Source: Parenemella sanctibonifatiensis
GTDB lineage: Bacteria; Actinomycetota; Actinomycetes; Propionibacteriales; Propionibacteriaceae
DNA length: 64,000 bases
NCBI RefSeq assembly: GCF_002250565.1
Contig: NZ_NMVJ01000001.1
Coordinates: 310,001-374,000 of the forward strand
Direction of reading: 5' to 3'
In this document: positions 61,951 through 64,000 of the stretch, in pieces
Layout of the letters: the number at the start of each line of letters is the position of its first letter
Numbering within the stretch: the first letter of the stretch is position 1
Position numbers and translations under genes: made by a program
The notes under the pieces: generated by a model
The model's input: only the letters and a program-made list of their open reading frames with translations
Databases searched by the model: none
Told to the model about the DNA's origin: nothing

Positions 61951-62757
61951 ATGGCTTGGTGGCACGATCTCAAGGAGCGCCTCGCGGGGGCGCCCCGGGA
62001 CCTGGCGTACCAGACGTATGAGCAGCAGCTGCGCAATGAACTGGTACGCGAGCGGCTCCCCAAGCACGTCGCCGTCCAGGCCGACGGCAACCGGCGCTGG
62101 GCGCGTACGAATGCCCCCGACCAGCCCCTGATCGCGGGCTATCGGGCCGGCGCTGACAAGCTCGTCGAGTTTTGCCAGTGGTGCGCCGACGTCGACATCG
62201 AAGTCGTCACCTTGTGGGTGCTGTCCACCGACAACCTCAACCGAGCCGGATCCGAGGTCGACGAGATCCTCACCGCGATCGAGGAACTCGTGACCGCGCT
62301 GGCACGCGTGCCGGAATGGCATGTCGGCACGGTCGGTGACCTGTCGTTGCTGCCCGAGTCGATCGCCGGGCGGTTGCGAGCAGCGGCGAGCGAATCCGAG
62401 GCCACCGCCGGTTCGCTGCGGGTCAACGTCGCCGTCGCCTACGGCGGCAAGCACGAGCTGCGGGATGCGGTCCGTTCCCTGCTCGCCGCCGAGGCGGACA
62501 AGGGCACCACGCTCGCCGAACTGGCGCGCACCGTCGAAGTCGAGGACATCGCCGACCACCTCTACACCAAGGGCCAGCCCGACCCCGACCTGATCATCCG
62601 CACTTCCGGTGAGCAGCGGCTGGGCGGCTTCCTGATGTGGCAGTCGGCGCACAGCGAGTACTACTTCTGTGAGGCGCTGTGGCCCGATTTCCGCAAGGTC
62701 GACTTCTATCGCGCACTGCGCTCGTACGCCCAGCGGGAGCGGCGCTTCGGCAAGTGA
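61951..62757 (+). CDS. uppS: Short-chain Z-isoprenyl diphosphate synthase (cis-prenyltransferase)
   Basis: A 268-residue enzyme of the UppS family that condenses IPP onto allylic diphosphates. The pyrophosphate site is HVAVQADGNRRWARTN with Asp45; the second residue of the usual xMDGNRRWA is Ala-Asp here. Also present are GYRAGADKLVEFCQWCADVDIEVVTLWVLSTDNLNR, RVNVAVAYGGKHELRDA, PDPDLIIRTSGEQRLGGFLMWQSAHSEYYF and the terminal RRFGK. Its position next to hemolysin III and a DUF255 gene matches the mycobacterial Rv1086 locus, whose product makes short-chain E,Z-farnesyl diphosphate, so this may not be the main undecaprenyl synthase. Confidence 0.93.
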   Translation: MAWWHDLKERLAGAPRDLAYQTYEQQLRNELVRERLPKHVAVQADGNRRWARTNAPDQPLIAGYRAGADKLVEFCQWCADVDIEVVTLWVLSTDNLNRAGSEVDEILTAIEELVTALARVPEWHVGTVGDLSLLPESIAGRLRAAASESEATAGSLRVNVAVAYGGKHELRDAVRSLLAAEADKGTTLAELARTVEVEDIADHLYTKGQPDPDLIIRTSGEQRLGGFLMWQSAHSEYYFCEALWPDFRKVDFYRALRSYAQRERRFGK

Positions 62758-62780
62758 GGGGTTCGCCCGGGCTGGATGAA

Positions 62781-62796
62781 CCTCAACTTGTTGAGG
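62781..62796 (+). terminator. Small hairpin after the cis-prenyltransferase gene
   Basis: CCTCAAC-TT-GTTGAGG: perfect 7-bp arms, loop of two (effectively four) bases, 24 bases after the stop. No T-tract follows. Confidence 0.4.
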
Positions 62797-62847
62797 AAAC
62801 GTACGTCGGCACGGCCGGTCCGGTCTCGCACCGTCGCCAGCACCGCC

Positions 62848-64000
62848 TCAGGAGCGCAACAGGTCCCGCACCAGCGAACCGGCGCTGCGCGGCGTACGAC
62901 TCAGCACCGCATCGGCCGACCGGGCCCAACTTTCGGCGCGCTGATCCCACTGGCTGTCCCCCAGCTCGGCGAGCAGCCGGGCCGCGGCAACCGCACTACC
63001 CAACCCGGAAGGGGTCGGCGAATCGTGCGGGTCGCGGGGGCGCAGGATGAGTTCCTCGGCGTCGGAGGCGGTGTCGGCCAGCCCGTCCCCGACGGCGTAC
63101 TGGTCGGCAACCGCCTGCATCAGCGCGGTTGCACGTTCCTGCCAGACGTGATCGCGGCCGGCGATGGCGAGCCGCGCGTACGCCAGCGCCACCGCCGCAT
63201 GGTCCTCCAGCAGGCCCCGCGCCGGGCCCGCCTCGCCAGCCATCGACACCCGCGCCAGCCCGACGGTGCTGGTGTGGACCCGGTGCAGGTGCGTCGCGAT
63301 GCCTTCGGCGAGATCGATCCAGTCGCGGCGTTCCAGGGCTGTGCCTGCGACGACGAGCGCGGCGGCGAGCCAACCGTTCCAAGCGGCGACCACCTTGTCG
63401 TCGCGGCCGGGCCGGAAGCGTTGACCGCGTTCGGCCCGCAGCAACAATTTGGCCTCCTGCCAGCGGCGGCGCTCGTCCTCGGCGGGTTCGCGGAGCCGGC
63501 GCAGCGTCGACAGGCCGTGCTCGAAGGTGCCCTCGTCGGTTACCCCGCACAGGTCGGCGACCCAGCCGGCATCGTCGGTGCCGAGCGCGTCGCGCAGCAG
63601 CGCCGGGCTCCAGGCGTAGTAGATGCCCTCGTGCTGGTTGCCGTGGATGTCGGCGCTGTCGGCATCCAGGCTCGAGGCAAACGCCCATTCCTCGCCGGTC
63701 ACCACCGCCAGGTCGCGGACCAACCAGTCGATGGTGTCGGCGAGCACTTCGGTGTAGCGGCGGCGGGTCGGCTCATCGGGTGCGGTGCGGGCTCCGATGG
63801 CGTACGCCTCGATGAGCAGCGCGTTGTCATAGAGCATCTTCTCGAAGTGGGGCACCTGCCAGTGGGCGTCGACGCTGTAGCGGTGGAAGCCGTCGCCGAG
63901 CTGGTCATAGATGCCGCCGTCAGCCATCTGGCGCAACGTCAGGTGGGCCTGCTCCGAGGCGGTCGGGTCGCCGCTGGTGAGCAGCGCCGGCAGCAAGGTG
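62848..64000 (-). CDS. DUF255 thioredoxin-domain protein (YyaL family), C-terminal part
   Basis: The C-terminal 383 residues of a protein whose N-terminal thioredoxin-like domain lies outside the window; the frame is open to the window edge. The visible part is the helical, glycosidase-like barrel: [71 protein letters not shown], and [20 protein letters not shown]. This is characteristic of the YyaL/spermatogenesis-associated 20 family, function unknown. Convergent with the cis-prenyltransferase gene, as in mycobacteria. Confidence 0.92.
   Translation of the reverse strand, partial: TLLPALLTSGDPTASEQAHLTLRQMADGGIYDQLGDGFHRYSVDAHWQVPHFEKMLYDNALLIEAYAIGARTAPDEPTRRRYTEVLADTIDWLVRDLAVVTGEEWAFASSLDADSADIHGNQHEGIYYAWSPALLRDALGTDDAGWVADLCGVTDEGTFEHGLSTLRRLREPAEDERRRWQEAKLLLRAERGQRFRPGRDDKVVAAWNGWLAAALVVAGTALERRDWIDLAEGIATHLHRVHTSTVGLARVSMAGEAGPARGLLEDHAAVALAYARLAIAGRDHVWQERATALMQAVADQYAVGDGLADTASDAEELILRPRDPHDSPTPSGLGSAVAAARLLAELGDSQWDQRAESWARSADAVLSRTPRSAGSLVRDLLRS

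Overview
The window is about 64 kb of GC-rich chromosomal DNA. Start codons are often GTG, genes are tightly packed with many ATGA/GTGA overlaps, and the longest non-coding stretch is about 310 bases. Gene content and order point to an actinobacterium (Actinomycetota). Local orders familiar from mycobacteria and propionibacteria are kept: a PerM-like gene with purN, purH, folD and a DUF3017 gene; sucCD beside an M23 peptidase and pcrA; guaB3 beside guaB, with groES-groEL about 2 kb away; and xseAB, a DUF4245 gene, fumC, phoH, hemolysin III, a short-chain cis-prenyltransferase and a DUF255 gene. A Propionibacteriales relative is a reasonable guess, but this is inferred from gene order and style, not measured. 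No rRNA, tRNA, CRISPR array, prophage or insertion sequence was seen.

Layout. 1-6 kb: end of malate dehydrogenase, then a leftward one-carbon/purine operon. 6-10 kb: an anchored sensor-like protein, an AlkA-type glycosylase, a TetR regulator and its divergent DUF1772 target candidate. 10-18 kb: succinyl-CoA synthetase, an M23 peptidase, PcrA helicase, a phospholipase D-like protein and a GlsB-type membrane protein. 18-20.6 kb: an envelope-stress module with a PspC-domain histidine kinase, a LuxR-type regulator and two separate PspC proteins. 20.7-26 kb: guaA, a GntR/ABC operon and cysK-cysE. 26-37.8 kb: a large secreted propeller-like protein, chorismate mutase, guaB3, guaB, an MptB-like mannosyltransferase, groEL-groES under a two-site CIRCE promoter, and a methyltransferase. 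38-44.6 kb: a seven-gene operon of uncertain function (SsuABC-like transporter, GntR regulator, a degenerate Ldh-family protein, a BAAT-family acyl hydrolase/transferase and a DUF1684 protein). 44.8-64 kb: RecQ with a C-terminal phosphoribosyltransferase-like domain, a GntR/DUF1648 pair, a HEAT protein, xseAB, a group of anchored proteins where many relatives carry glpX, fumC, PhoH, an S9 peptidase, hemolysin III, cis-prenyltransferase and a partial DUF255 protein.

The features that known genes explain least well are four dispersed long inverted repeats of similar design (29.4, 36.6, 56.6 and 56.7 kb); a tandem array of about 51-bp hairpin units after cysE; three genes whose last codons and stop are duplicated just beyond the gene; a short proline-rich leader ORF before phoH; and the 38-44.6 kb operon, which has matching operator-like sites before its first gene and before its own regulator.
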